Below, piece after piece: positions 36,929-46,444 of a stretch of DNA of 64,000 bases. Position numbers and translations under genes: made by a program. The notes below the pieces were generated by a model that worked only from the letters and a program-made list of their open reading frames with translations, had not been told where the DNA came from and searched no databases. The stretch is from positions 310,001-374,000 of the forward strand of contig JAHDYR010000025.1 in assembly GCA_019828565.1 (NCBI GenBank), given 5' to 3'. Source of the stretch: Carpediemonas membranifera. Its lineage: Eukaryota > Fornicata. Every line of letters begins with the position of its first letter. Within the stretch, counting starts at the first letter, position 1.

Positions 36929-37244
36929 AGTAGAGAGACGCAGTGCTTGCACTGTGCACTCTATGATACTTCATCATCAAGAAAATGGAGAGCAAAAACA
37001 AACAAACGACCCTCCCCTTCTTTCTGCCACCTCCACTACTGAGACTCCGAAGCATGTCTTATGGCCTTCCCTCGTCAGAGAGAGTCACCCCATCATTTCG
37101 GTCAGAGTCGGCGGCTGAATACCCGAATTCCTGGGACAACTATCGAGTAAGAACGACAGGGACGACCATAGGCAGAGGGCTTGTCCCAAGCTGGCTCATT
37201 GTGAACTGGCACTAAACTGCCCAGCAACGATTTCCCTCCGATTC
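36929..37244. other. Flank of Fanzor C, no gene seen
   Basis: A 14-nt perfect palindrome, CAGTGCTTGCACTG (36941-36954), lies just after the Fanzor C stop and could form a hairpin. A 76-codon plus-strand ORF (36985-37215) has no recognisable features. I could not find a terminal repeat pair or target duplication for copy C. Confidence 0.4.
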
Positions 37245-37949
37245 ATGAACAACAGCAACGCAGCGTCAATTGTCTCAATTCGCGTGCTCGAGAACGAGCC
37301 AAATATCGAGAATGTACAGGTCCACCAGCGCGCCCCAGTCTCTGTGAAGGAAATCGACGCCTGGGAGTGGAAAAATGCCCCATTCAAGCTCCCTCAGGAC
37401 ATGAAGACATTCTTTTACACATCAGATGGCTTCAGTCTCACCTGGGATATGCGTGACGGCGACATAGTATCCCCGATGGGCAACATGAACATCAACCGGC
37501 TCGAACAGGTCCAGCGTATCGAGTCCCTCCCCATCCCCACAGTCTCATGCCCTCCCCGTACCACTCCGGCCGGGGCTTCGGCCAGCATGTCGCCCAAGGA
37601 CGTCGCCACGAGGTCCGACGAGCTCGGGGTCTTCGTCCTCGATCGGGCGATGAGTTCTGGCACCGTAGCGCTGCTGTACATGCACGGCCCTGAGCAGGAG
37701 CCGCAGGTGTGGTTCCAGGACCTTAATATGAGTTGGAATTTCGTCGCCCGCACTTTTAGCGACTTCTTCCGGCTTGTCCTGATGAACATGGGTCTCCCCA
37801 ACTGGCTGTACACGTTCACTGGCTTCAACGCCGACCCAGTCACCCAGATCTGGCTGAAGCGTCTCTGCCCCCACATTGTAGCGTCGGCTGCAAGACCAGG
37901 GTCTGGCGCAAAACGGCCACCGAGTGGTCTGCGGATGAAGAAGCGGTGA
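37245..37949 (+). CDS. TPGS2: Tubulin polyglutamylase complex subunit 2-like
   Basis: The 234-residue protein carries an SMI1/KNR4-like fold. It has LPQDMKTFFYTSDGFSLTWD, then GDIVSPMGNMNINRLEQVQ, and near the C-terminus LMNMGLPNWLYTFTGFNADPVTQIWL. The last block corresponds to the TPGS2 signature G-L-P-x-W-x-Y-x-F-T ... W. TPGS2 scaffolds the TTLL1 glutamylase that modifies axonemal tubulin, consistent with the BBOF1-like gene and a flagellate. The C-terminus is basic. Confidence 0.75.
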   Translation: MNNSNAASIVSIRVLENEPNIENVQVHQRAPVSVKEIDAWEWKNAPFKLPQDMKTFFYTSDGFSLTWDMRDGDIVSPMGNMNINRLEQVQRIESLPIPTVSCPPRTTPAGASASMSPKDVATRSDELGVFVLDRAMSSGTVALLYMHGPEQEPQVWFQDLNMSWNFVARTFSDFFRLVLMNMGLPNWLYTFTGFNADPVTQIWLKRLCPHIVASAARPGSGAKRPPSGLRMKKR

Positions 37950-38182
37950 GGGACAGTTCGTTACTGATTATAGGAGAAATACACTGAATCACAGTTTTGG
38001 CTGCACTCAGAATTGCATTGCCGCAAATTGCGATGATCAAAAAATGGGCTGAGTAAAAAATAAACGCCTGCATTATTGGCTCGATGGAGGAAGTTGACGA
38101 TAGCCAAGGCCCTGGTCCCGTGACTTGACTCGCCGGCAACGGGTGCCTTAGGGTGCACGCTCTGCGGCGCGAACAAACTATA

Positions 38183-39271
38183 ATGCAAATATCGCCTGCG
38201 GCGAAGAGTAAGTCACGAAGCCCAGGCCAATCGACTAATGTAACCAACATTCAGCGGAGAACGTTTGTTATGCCATGGCCTCCGCATGAGAACTACTTCC
38301 ACGAGCTTGTGACGAACCTGAAGGAGTCCCAGGGCACTCTTATCCCTGACGTGCACCAATTTCTCCAGCTTATCGAAGCTGCAGCAGAGATCCTGAAGCA
38401 GCGTGAGACAGTGGTCAACATCAACGTCCAGGGCGACGAGGCCATCACTGTCGTCGGAGACGTCCACGGCCACTTCTTCGACGTCTGCCAGATCTTCGAG
38501 ATTGTCCAATCCTACCCGTCTGACAAGCATAAGTTCCTCTTCAACGGAGACATCGTCGACCGCGGCTCATTTTCCACCGAGATCCTCTACACGCTCCTCT
38601 ACATGCTCGTGGCCCGTCCCGACTCCATGTTCATCAACCGCGGCAACCACGAGTCCGACTACTGCACCAACGACTACGGCTTCCGGAAGGAGGTCCTGGA
38701 CAAGTACGGCGCCCCCGTGGCCAATGGACCTGACCCCTACGCCGCCTGCCTCAAGATGTTCCGGACCCTGCCCATCGCCTCAGTCGTACTGGACACGATC
38801 TTCGTCGTCCACGGCGGACTGTGGGAGGACCTGTCTATCACAGTCGATGACCTCAGGCGTATGGACCGCGACTTCGAGTTCTCCCAGTCCCCTGACGTTG
38901 TCCCCACGGCCATGATGCAGGCGCTGTGGGCCGACCCCCACGACGGCCGTGGGCTGGCCCCCACGTTCCGTCCGTTCGTCCGCAAGTGGGGCAGCGACCG
39001 CACCGCCGAGTTCCTCGACACGAACAATCTGGACTTCCTCATCAGGTCGCATGAGGTCGTTAACGAGGGCTACATTGCTAAGCATGGCGAGACGATGTGC
39101 ACGCTCTTCTCGGCTCCGAACTACATGAATTCGAAGAACAAGGGCGCTGTGCTGACCATCCGGCCCAAGGACGCTGCCAGTGGAAAGATCAGGATGAACG
39201 TGCAATCTTTCCTGGCCGCGGTATCGCCTGAGCGGTACAGCTACGCACCGGAGGGGTGTGTTGCGATGTGA
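38183..39271 (+). CDS. PPP-family serine/threonine phosphatase, PP5-like catalytic domain
   Basis: The frame has an ATG at 38183 (362 residues) and another at 38270, closer to the conserved domain; the segment between is basic and unconserved. The metal-binding motifs are all present: GDVHGHFFD, GDIVDRGS, GNHES, VVHGG, and SAPNYMN at the end. GDIVDRGSFSTEIL and the loop after GNHES are closest to PP5, but the N-terminal TPR domain of PP5 is absent. It would dephosphorylate Ser/Thr with a two-metal centre. The protein ends without a PP2A- or calcineurin-type tail. Confidence 0.85.
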   Translation: MQISPAAKSKSRSPGQSTNVTNIQRRTFVMPWPPHENYFHELVTNLKESQGTLIPDVHQFLQLIEAAAEILKQRETVVNINVQGDEAITVVGDVHGHFFDVCQIFEIVQSYPSDKHKFLFNGDIVDRGSFSTEILYTLLYMLVARPDSMFINRGNHESDYCTNDYGFRKEVLDKYGAPVANGPDPYAACLKMFRTLPIASVVLDTIFVVHGGLWEDLSITVDDLRRMDRDFEFSQSPDVVPTAMMQALWADPHDGRGLAPTFRPFVRKWGSDRTAEFLDTNNLDFLIRSHEVVNEGYIAKHGETMCTLFSAPNYMNSKNKGAVLTIRPKDAASGKIRMNVQSFLAAVSPERYSYAPEGCVAM

Positions 39272-39530
39272 GGATGTCTATAAAGGGTTTGTCTTAGTGC
39301 GGTTGTCGAGGGGACTCTAACCACGAGGCGGGTTGGGCCGCATTTGAGTAATTCAAGCGGTTCGACGAGGGCGGGATGAACAGGCAGCTATACCACCTGA
39401 TGATCGGGTTTGTACAATCTTTCACGCTTATATAGGCAGCTAGAAGCCGATGGCTTCCACTCAGCGGCCCACTCTCTTTCCAATGCCACAATGACGCGTT
39501 TGTCCACCTTTCTGCCTCCATAACACAGCC

Positions 39531-40829
39531 ATGATCGGAAATATCGGCGATCGTCTCGAAAAACTCATTACAAAGGCCAGTGAGCATGCTGGCGGCATGC
39601 TTGTGGCCGACGAAGCGCCACCTCCAGCCGATGACCCCGTCATCGCCCCCGACCGCCTCCAGAGGCTGGCCCCAGGTGTATTAGACATGCACACGTCTGT
39701 AGGGCGACACGAGGAGAACGTGCTCTCGATGGATTTCTCCCCAGACGGGGCATACGTTGCGACGGGAAGTGCTGATTTCTGCGTCAAGATCCTAGATGCA
39801 TCCAGAGCCCAGCGGCGCCAAGGGGCAGGTGATGACGGTGATAGCAGACGCAAGGTGACGTTGACCTCGCTCTATGGTGCCAACGCGCCGATCACCGCGC
39901 TTTCCTTCCATCCCTACGCCGCCGTCGTCGCCACGGGTTGCAACAGCGCCGTCCTCCCCGCAGCAAACAAGGTCGACAACACGATCCGCCTCTATCAGTT
40001 CCTGTCGAACGAGCGGCGCCCCATCACCGAGATCCCCGTCGAGAAGGGCGTCAAACAGCTCGCATGGCACCCCAGAGGCGGCCACCTCGCCGCCGTGATC
40101 GCCCAGAGCCCTGTAGTCCGGCTGTATGACATCAAGACGGGCATGGCGTACGCAGGGAAGCCAAAGGCCGGCCAGGATAACGACGGGTCCATGGCCATCT
40201 CCGTCGCCACCCACCCCGCCACGTTCGCGGTCGGCCAGTCGAACGGCTTTGTGAATCTGGTCGATCCGACGACGATGGCGACCCATACGGCGTTCAAGAC
40301 CTCGGGCCGCATGGTCCGGGGGGTCCAGCTCAGCCACGACGGGACAAAGCTGCTGGTGACGTCCGAGTCGGCGGCCAAGCAGGTGTCCAGGGGCGGTATG
40401 CACCCCACGGTGGTTCCCGTTCACATCGAGATGTATGACGTCCGCAAGCTGATGCAGGGCGAGGTCACAGCCACCCCTCTCCGCCGGGAGCACACAACAC
40501 GGGGCGAGCAGGGCCACTCTGTGTCGGACGAGGACGTCAACATGTTCGGGGACGCGTTCCCGATTGCCCAGTTCGGGAACAACGACAAGTACGTGGTTTA
40601 CGCCAAGAACGACGCCAGTGCGATGTCCGGCAAGCGTAGGATCCTGTCAGTGCTCCAGCACATTGCCATCGACCCGTCCAGCGGCCGTGTGGACGATCAC
40701 GTGTCCCAGATCCCACTGTACCACACTGACCAGGTGGCCGCCATGGCGTCGAGTCGGGTTGATCCGTTCGTCATCACAGGGTCGCATGATAACTACATCA
40801 GGTTCCACGTCTTGGAGTTCGACTCGTGA
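39531..40829 (+). CDS. CSTF1: Cleavage stimulation factor subunit 1-like WD40 protein
   Basis: The 432-residue protein has a short N-terminal helix (MIGNIGDRLEKLI) and at least six WD40 repeats. The first repeat contains HEENVLSMDFSPDGAYVATG and SADFCVKILDASR. The third has LAWHPRGGHLAAV and VVRLYDIKTGMAY, and the last ends HDNYIRFHVLEF. The first two repeats (especially S-x-D-x-x-I-K-I-L-D) and the overall length match CstF-50, which helps choose polyadenylation sites. Another WD40 protein remains possible. Confidence 0.68.
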   Translation: MIGNIGDRLEKLITKASEHAGGMLVADEAPPPADDPVIAPDRLQRLAPGVLDMHTSVGRHEENVLSMDFSPDGAYVATGSADFCVKILDASRAQRRQGAGDDGDSRRKVTLTSLYGANAPITALSFHPYAAVVATGCNSAVLPAANKVDNTIRLYQFLSNERRPITEIPVEKGVKQLAWHPRGGHLAAVIAQSPVVRLYDIKTGMAYAGKPKAGQDNDGSMAISVATHPATFAVGQSNGFVNLVDPTTMATHTAFKTSGRMVRGVQLSHDGTKLLVTSESAAKQVSRGGMHPTVVPVHIEMYDVRKLMQGEVTATPLRREHTTRGEQGHSVSDEDVNMFGDAFPIAQFGNNDKYVVYAKNDASAMSGKRRILSVLQHIAIDPSSGRVDDHVSQIPLYHTDQVAAMASSRVDPFVITGSHDNYIRFHVLEFDS

Positions 40830-40990
40830 AGGGAGGAATGGAATAAAGGAGCTCGCTGTGTGGATGTACGGGTGGGGAAGGGGGAAGGCTGGGATGCGCA
40901 TGGGGCGATGTACTGTTGATATGCGTCTTTCTAGCACGCATAAGATGAGACGAGTCATATTCTGCGAAAACGTGTCCGTCGTCGCGGTGA

Positions 40991-42082
40991 ATGGGGTTGC
41001 TGAGCCAGCTTGATCTATTCCCAAAAGTTCAGTACGATTTCGTCTCTCGCACACGTACTGGTGGTCTTATTACGATCATTGCGGCTCTTTTCATCACGTT
41101 CCTGGTCTTTTCACAGTTTATTGAGTATCTAAGCCCACAATACATCCCTCAGATGGGCGTTGATGACAAACACCGTACAGAGAAGATCCCCATCAGCATT
41201 GATATGACTATAGACAACGTCAACTGCGATTTCTTGAGCGTCGACCTTGTCGACCACTTCAGCGAGCGCATTGACGCTGACCTCGAGGGCCTGAAGAAGA
41301 CAACGATACCTGCGAAGAAGTCCCGTAGTGCACAGGTGTCCAAGCCCAGCACGGAGCTCCCAGCAGACTACTGCGGCTCATGCTACGGCGCCCAGCAGTA
41401 CGTAGGGCAATGCTGCAACACATGCGACGACGTGAAGAAGGCGTACATGGCCAAGCGGTGGACCTTCCTCCACACGTCGTCCATCGAGCAGTGCGTCCGG
41501 GAAGGAGCCATAGTCGACATCCACAAGGTGACGTCCCAGGGGTGCCACCTCAAGGGGACCATCAAGGTCAGCAAGGTCCGCGGGAACTTCCACGTTTCCC
41601 CCGGTGAGAGCTATGATACGCCCAGCGGACACCTGCACGATCTCGGCCTTGTGGGTATCAATGACCTCGACCTCTCCCACAACATCCGCGAGTTCTCCAT
41701 CGGCGACGCAAAGGCGAACAAGAAGATGGGCTTCGCCTCACCTCTGGCAAACACCCTTCGCGAGGACCACGCGGGCGGCATGTGCCAGCGTTACTTCCTC
41801 CAGGTCGTCCCCACCGACCTCGGGAGTGCCGAGACGTACCAGTATTCCGTCACAGAGAGCGCGTCCCAGGCGGACGGTAAGAAGAGCATGCCCGGAGTGT
41901 TCTTCTCGTACGACTTCTCTCCCATCATGGTCACTGTCACCCGCCAGAGAGAGACGCTCTTCCGCTTCCTCACTCTGTCGTGCGGTATCGTCGGCGGTGT
42001 TATCTCCGTGGCGTCTGCGCTCACTGCTTTCTTCACTGGCGGCATGCGCATGATCGAGAAGCGCAAACTGGGCAAGCTCTGA
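40991..42082 (+). CDS. ERGIC3: ERV46/ERGIC3 ER-Golgi cargo receptor
   Basis: The 363-residue protein has the ERV family layout. A short cytosolic N-terminus (LFPKVQYDFVSRTRTGG) precedes TM1 (LITIIAALFITFLVF). A large lumenal domain follows with YCGSCYGA, CCNTCDDVKKAY and GCHLKGTIKVSKVRGNFH, and then TM2 (LSCGIVGGVISVASALTAFF). The C-x2-C pairs and the C-x2-G-x-x-x-V-x-x-V-x-G-N-F-H block are diagnostic. It cycles between ER and Golgi in COPII and COPI vesicles, usually with ERV41. The basic tail is suited to coat binding. Confidence 0.93.
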   Translation: MGLLSQLDLFPKVQYDFVSRTRTGGLITIIAALFITFLVFSQFIEYLSPQYIPQMGVDDKHRTEKIPISIDMTIDNVNCDFLSVDLVDHFSERIDADLEGLKKTTIPAKKSRSAQVSKPSTELPADYCGSCYGAQQYVGQCCNTCDDVKKAYMAKRWTFLHTSSIEQCVREGAIVDIHKVTSQGCHLKGTIKVSKVRGNFHVSPGESYDTPSGHLHDLGLVGINDLDLSHNIREFSIGDAKANKKMGFASPLANTLREDHAGGMCQRYFLQVVPTDLGSAETYQYSVTESASQADGKKSMPGVFFSYDFSPIMVTVTRQRETLFRFLTLSCGIVGGVISVASALTAFFTGGMRMIEKRKLGKL

Positions 42083-42167
42083 GCCCATTGTGTTAATAAA
42101 AAAACTATGCTAGCCGATCTCCCAGATCGATGTATTTACCATGAATGAACCGTGTATCGCCCAGCCC

Positions 42168-43187
42168 TCAGACGTCCTTCTCCTCCTTCTCCACCGCCCC
42201 CTCGCCGGCTTCCTCGCCCCGCACGTCGGACTTGCCCAGGGTCCGCAACACCGTCATGACCAGGTTTGTGAGGACGACGATGCAGAGCAGTGTGGCGTTG
42301 TAGCCCATGGAGAAGTCGGGCTGGGGCGGCCGGACGACATACCCTCCTTTGATGAATTCAAAGGTGCCGGACTCAGTACACTCGAGGACGACAACCACGG
42401 GAGGGATCGCGATGCCGTGGGACGCGTCTGGGGGCCACTCGTACGTCGGCACGGGGCCGTGAGTGAAGGGAACGTCAGTGTCCAGCGGCGCGTCGACGCC
42501 CTGGAACACGGCGCTCTTCTGGACAGCGATGCTTCCCGAGCATCCAGCGGGCGCCGAGGTCGACACCACACCGCCCTTAGAGTCCGAGTCGATGGCAACC
42601 CGGACACGGGGGCGGGTGGGGAAGGGGGGGTTGGCGGGGCAGGGCTCCTCCTCGACATGGACCACGGAGACGGAGATGACGTCAAGGCCCATGTCTATGC
42701 GGTACTGGATGGACGCGTAGGAGTAGGATAGGGCAGTCTGCGGCATGGTCAGTCGGGCGAGGCGGTTGAGCTTGCTGATGGCATTAAACGAGGGGTATTC
42801 GTTCAGCCAGAGAGAGAAACCGGACGAGAGTGAGACCGTGAAAGCACTGGACAGAGGGATCTCCAGCTCGGTTGCCAGCAGGCGGAGCTGCATCTCGTAG
42901 GAATCGGGGTTAGCGACTCCGCGAAGAGTGATAGCAACGCCGAAGTCTGGAGCGCAGAGCTCTGTGTTTTCGTCCAGGAACGGGGTCCTACTATTGCTCT
43001 GGTTCACTGTGATCACCGCATTCGTATCGAGAAGGGGTTTCAAGGCCGCAGTGATGAATGGGTGCGACGTTGCAGTGAAAGGAAGTGTTTTCGTCACTTG
43101 CTTGACACACTTATCGTTGTAACTGAAGCTTTCTGTTACAGCTGCCAGCGTAACGGCCACGAAGAGGAAAAGCAGACCAGCCTTCAT
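42168..43187 (-). CDS. Type I membrane protein, unknown
   Basis: The 339-residue protein starts at MKAGLLFLFVAVTLAAVTES, a signal peptide. A lumenal domain of about 270 residues follows, with few Cys and several Pro-rich loops. One TM segment lies near the C-terminus (ATLLCIVVLTNLVMTVL), and the tail is short and highly charged (GEEAGEGAVEKEEKDV). The middle contains PCPANPPFPTRPRVRVAID. The layout recalls the PIG-X/PBN1 lumenal subunit of GPI mannosyltransferase I (R-[VI]-x-[IV] strands, single C-terminal TM), but I cannot confirm it. It is divergently arranged with DPH1. Confidence 0.5.
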   Translation of the reverse strand: MKAGLLFLFVAVTLAAVTESFSYNDKCVKQVTKTLPFTATSHPFITAALKPLLDTNAVITVNQSNSRTPFLDENTELCAPDFGVAITLRGVANPDSYEMQLRLLATELEIPLSSAFTVSLSSGFSLWLNEYPSFNAISKLNRLARLTMPQTALSYSYASIQYRIDMGLDVISVSVVHVEEEPCPANPPFPTRPRVRVAIDSDSKGGVVSTSAPAGCSGSIAVQKSAVFQGVDAPLDTDVPFTHGPVPTYEWPPDASHGIAIPPVVVVLECTESGTFEFIKGGYVVRPPQPDFSMGYNATLLCIVVLTNLVMTVLRTLGKSDVRGEEAGEGAVEKEEKDV

Positions 43188-43346
43188 CGTGTCGTCACGT
43201 TCGACCCAACCGACTCGAACGACAGTCAAGGAAGGGGTCCCCGATCTGCCCACCGCCCTCTACCCACCGTGTGGCTCTGCCCTGACCCTCACTTTACTGA
43301 CCGGTGCCCCGGGCCTCGTAGGGCGCCTGTGAGAGATCGCCGCGAC

Positions 43347-44387
43347 ATGTACAATCTCGAGCTAGAGCGCGCTGTGGCCTTCATTGAAGAGTCCAAGCTA
43401 GAGGATGGCGCCAAGGTGGCGCTTCAGCTTCCTGACGGCCTCGTCGCCCATTCCGGGACGATCATTGCTGAGCTCTCCTCCCACTTCCCGCAGCTACGAT
43501 TCATAGTCATTGCCAACACCGTATACGGCGCGTGCTGCATCGACGACGCCGCCGCCGTCGCTCTTAACGCCTCTGTGCTGATCCACTTTGGCCACTCCGA
43601 GCTTGTGCCTTCCTCCATGCTCCTCCTGCCCGTCCTCTACGTCCGAGTCACCATCGCCGTCGACGTACCCGCCATCGTGCAGGCTATCAGCGCCTTCTTC
43701 CCGTCCGACAAGCCGCTCGCCCTGCTCAGCACGGCCCAGTACCTGTCCGCCCTCGCCGACATCCACGCCGCACTGCCCTGGACGACGGTGCCGCGGACAC
43801 CGGGCCTCTCTGCCGGCGAGATGCTGGGCTGCACTGTCCCTCCAATCCCAGACGGCAACGTGCTCGTTGTGTGCGACGGTCGCTTCCACCTCGAGGCCAT
43901 CGGCATCGCATACCCCGACGCCACGCTCTACCGCTTTGACCCGTTCAACCACAAGATCTACAGGGAGGAGTTCGAGTCGGGCGGACTGGCCCCGAGGGTC
44001 GAGATGGTCGAGCGGCTGCGGGGTAGACCACTCGGCAAGGTCGGGCTGCTCCACGGAACCCTTGGCCGCCAGGGGAGCCTGCCCCTGCAGCGGAAGCTGG
44101 TCAACCTCATCCACCGCAAGGGCGGCGAGGCTGTCGTCGTGGCTATGTCGTTGACCGACGTTGACCGTGTCCAGGGTATTGCCCAGGGGCTGGACCTGAT
44201 CGTCCTGCTCTCATGCCCCCGCCTTGCCATCGACTGGGGGTCCCAGTTCGAGTCCGTGGGCGTTCCTGTGCTGACGAACATGGAGTTTGCCGCGCTGGTG
44301 GACGAGGGCGCATGGGCGGAGTTCAGCGGCAAGGGATACCCTCTCAAGAACTACAGCAAGAAGTGCAACTTCGGTTCTGCTTGGTAA
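43347..44387 (+). CDS. DPH1: Diphthamide synthesis 3-amino-3-carboxypropyl transferase subunit (DPH1)
   Basis: The 346-residue protein has the three radical-SAM cluster Cys positions of DPH1: YGACCIDD, GCTVPP, and CPRLAIDWG. Supporting blocks are LQLPDGLVAHS, IHFGHSELVP, VLYVRVTIAVD, and DGRFHLEAIGIAYP followed by YRFDPF. With DPH2 it transfers the aminocarboxypropyl group of SAM to a histidine of elongation factor 2. Presence of the third Cys and the DPH1-type motifs favours DPH1 over DPH2. The start is the ATG of MYNLELERA; the longer open frame upstream is not conserved. Confidence 0.88.
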   Translation: MYNLELERAVAFIEESKLEDGAKVALQLPDGLVAHSGTIIAELSSHFPQLRFIVIANTVYGACCIDDAAAVALNASVLIHFGHSELVPSSMLLLPVLYVRVTIAVDVPAIVQAISAFFPSDKPLALLSTAQYLSALADIHAALPWTTVPRTPGLSAGEMLGCTVPPIPDGNVLVVCDGRFHLEAIGIAYPDATLYRFDPFNHKIYREEFESGGLAPRVEMVERLRGRPLGKVGLLHGTLGRQGSLPLQRKLVNLIHRKGGEAVVVAMSLTDVDRVQGIAQGLDLIVLLSCPRLAIDWGSQFESVGVPVLTNMEFAALVDEGAWAEFSGKGYPLKNYSKKCNFGSAW

Positions 44388-44423
44388 ATGAGCATGGTTA
44401 GACACGTGCAGAAGACCGCTGAT

Positions 44424-44441
44424 GTCAATCAATTGATTGAC
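44424..44441. promoter_or_regulatory. 18-bp palindrome upstream of the UTP3-like gene
   Basis: A perfect palindrome centred on AATT (GTCAATCA...TGATTGAC), ending 15 bp before the ATG. Related CAATTG-centred sequences occur upstream of EF-1alpha and the SDR gene, suggesting a promoter element. Confidence 0.4.
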
Positions 44442-44456
44442 CCTTAAAATGCACCG

Positions 44457-44837
44457 ATGGGCAAGCCGAAGAAGAGCGTGGGTGTGAAGGATACTGCGAC
44501 TGCGCAGTATATCCCAAAGAATCCCGGAAGACCAACTTTCAAGAAGACTGGGCGCATTGAGAAGAAAGGAGAAGGTTTGCAGCCTGTCGTGAAGGATGTG
44601 GTTCAAAAAGGACAAAAGAGAGATATTGAGCGCAATATTCTTAAGAACAGAGGCCTTACCGCCTTCAGAAAGAAGGACAAGCGTGTGCCCCGTTCGAAGC
44701 GCCGGATGCAGTTCGAAAAGCTTGACCGGAAACACAAGTCCATGACCAAGAACTTCACTGAGGCGAAGCACGACAACTATGAGGGCGAGGCCAACGGTAT
44801 CAACCCCAACGTGGTCCACAGTGTGTCCCTCCACTGA
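44457..44837 (+). CDS. Sas10/UTP3 C-terminal domain protein
   Basis: This 126-residue, very basic protein corresponds to only the C-terminal domain of Sas10/Utp3: ILKNRGLTAFRKKDKRVPRSKRRMQFEK-like sequence followed by YEGEANGI and a V-x-x-S ending. In yeast and human the domain ends a protein of about 480 or more residues that belongs to the U3 small-subunit processome. No N-terminal Sas10/C1D domain is visible upstream, so this is either a reduced version or a member retaining only the tail. A perfect 18-bp palindrome lies 16 bp upstream of the ATG. Confidence 0.75.
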   Translation: MGKPKKSVGVKDTATAQYIPKNPGRPTFKKTGRIEKKGEGLQPVVKDVVQKGQKRDIERNILKNRGLTAFRKKDKRVPRSKRRMQFEKLDRKHKSMTKNFTEAKHDNYEGEANGINPNVVHSVSLH

Positions 44838-45044
44838 AGCAGCTGCAGTGTTTGTGTTGGGTGAAAAACTACCAGCGACCAGCGCCAATCGGATAAAGAC
44901 AGTCTTATTTCGTGGTCAGGGTGCTGAGCCGACCTTCTCAATGTCATATAGTTCGACTGGTGAGGAATCAGGATTTATGTGACCTCATGTATACAGTAAG
45001 TGGCCAGCATCAGCAAACAGACAGGGCTTCTTTCAAACACGAGA

Positions 45045-46087
45045 ATGGTCAGACATATCACTGCGAACGGCATCGGAAAGAGTGGCGTAGCATGTGTTGA
45101 AATGGCCCTGAAGCATCTTCTTGAACAGCCCGAGCGCTGCAGCGAGATGCTGCAGGAGAGCTCTTCCACGGTCAAGCAGGACCAAATCCTCGCCGTTCTT
45201 GGTCTTTCGAGCTCCAAGCCCTCTGCTAACTCCAAGTCCTCCGGCGCATCCAACGTCCTGCCCATAGATCTGGCCTACTACCTCTACATGATGCGTGTTC
45301 CGGCCATCATGACCTCTGCCGTCCTCGGCGCCCCCATCGAGGCCGAGGAGGCTGATGCTGCACGTGCCAACAAGCTCTTCCGCATCGCCCCCTCGAAGTA
45401 CTTCCCAGTTACACGCCGATTCGTCGCCGTGAGCGAGCTGAAGGCCATCCTTGCCCACGGGCACCAGATCATCGCCCACATCGACTCTAGATTCATCCGC
45501 TACGTCCGTGAGGGCGAGCTCCTCTCCGTTGACGACGCCTTCGACGCCCCCCGCTGCTGAGCAGCGCCGACCCGCTCCCCATTACCCTCCGCCAGCTGGA
45601 CCCCACCCCCGAGGGTTTCGACCCCTCTGACGTCGCAGACATGACCTCTCCTTTCATCGACGACGTTGGCGGCGACATCAAGCCGACGTACACGGCGTGG
45701 TGGCGCGGCATGGGCGATGAGCAGACCGCCGACACCATCACCGGCGGCGACGGCTTCCTGGGCGACGAGGAGTCGATCGACTCTGGTTTCATTTATGAGT
45801 CCGCGCTGCCCTTTGCACTCCCCTTCAGCGCCTGCGGTCTCGAGCAGTCGACTCGCCCTGCCTTGACTGATGTCACGCGCTGGTTCAAGAAGAAGGTCGG
45901 CCAGTTCCAGTCGCGGTACGTGCTACTGTCGAGCTGGCACTCGACGACACAGTGCTTTGTCGTGTACGATCCGGAGCTCCCCAACGGGCCGCTGCTGATG
46001 CGGGTCGAGGCGTTCGAGACGGCACGGAGGCGGCCAGAGACGCAGGACGCGCTCATCGTCGTCCTGAACCAGGAGATGCGGAAGTAG
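45045..46087 (+). pseudogene. GUCD1-like (guanylyl cyclase domain-containing 1) gene with a one-base frameshift
   Basis: Two frames together cover the GUCD1 family. 45045-45560 has GVACVEMALKHLL, LPIDLAYYLYMMRV, and an ILAHGHQIIAHID strand. About 45545-46087 has RYVLLSSWHSTTQCFVVYDPE and LMRVEAFETARRRPETQDAL, the conserved C-terminal half. A C6 run at about 45547-45552 would join the frames if it had one more C. The usual W-D-C-G at the putative cysteine-peptidase nucleophile is replaced by G-K-S-G. The gene may be a real pseudogene, or the frameshift a homopolymer error in an already divergent gene. Confidence 0.65.
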
Positions 46088-46444
46088 GTGTATAGTGTGT
46101 TTCAGGGCAGAGCTCTGTCAGATGAGGTCGGACAGCTGTCTGACCAAGGCAAGCAGTGGGCCACGAGCTGCGCCGGCGTCAGTGAGATCGGGGTAAAGCA
46201 CCAAATGACCGGCGTTGACGATTACTTCAGCAACGACAATTGTCCGGCATGAGTGTCCGCAGTCCAAGGGTGGTACTTGCTGTCGACGGTCTGATCGATG
46301 GTCTCGAGGGCAGGCGGCCAAAGTGCCTGGCCGACCCCTCAGTATGGCAAGTGTAAAGACATGACCAGAACCAGGGGCTCATTGGCCACGATATGCCGTG
46401 GTACTGCCAGTAATCCGCAGGTTATGTGACGAGAGTAGCAATTT
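46088..46444. other. Intergenic, no gene seen
   Basis: About 360 bp between the GUCD1-like gene and the DUF1697 gene. Only short ORFs are present, with no tRNA-like or repeat structure noticed. Confidence 0.4.

Noticed and set aside
35599..36995. LTR-like ends for Fanzor copy C (TGTGC at 35599 and TGTGCACT at 36953)
   Set aside because: Only a shared GAAAATGGAG and the TGTGC start were found. There is no convincing repeat alignment and no target duplication.
38208..38252. Possible intron (GTAAGT...CATTCAG) in the phosphatase gene
   Set aside because: Splicing would shift the frame away from the conserved catalytic domain, and the unspliced frame is open.
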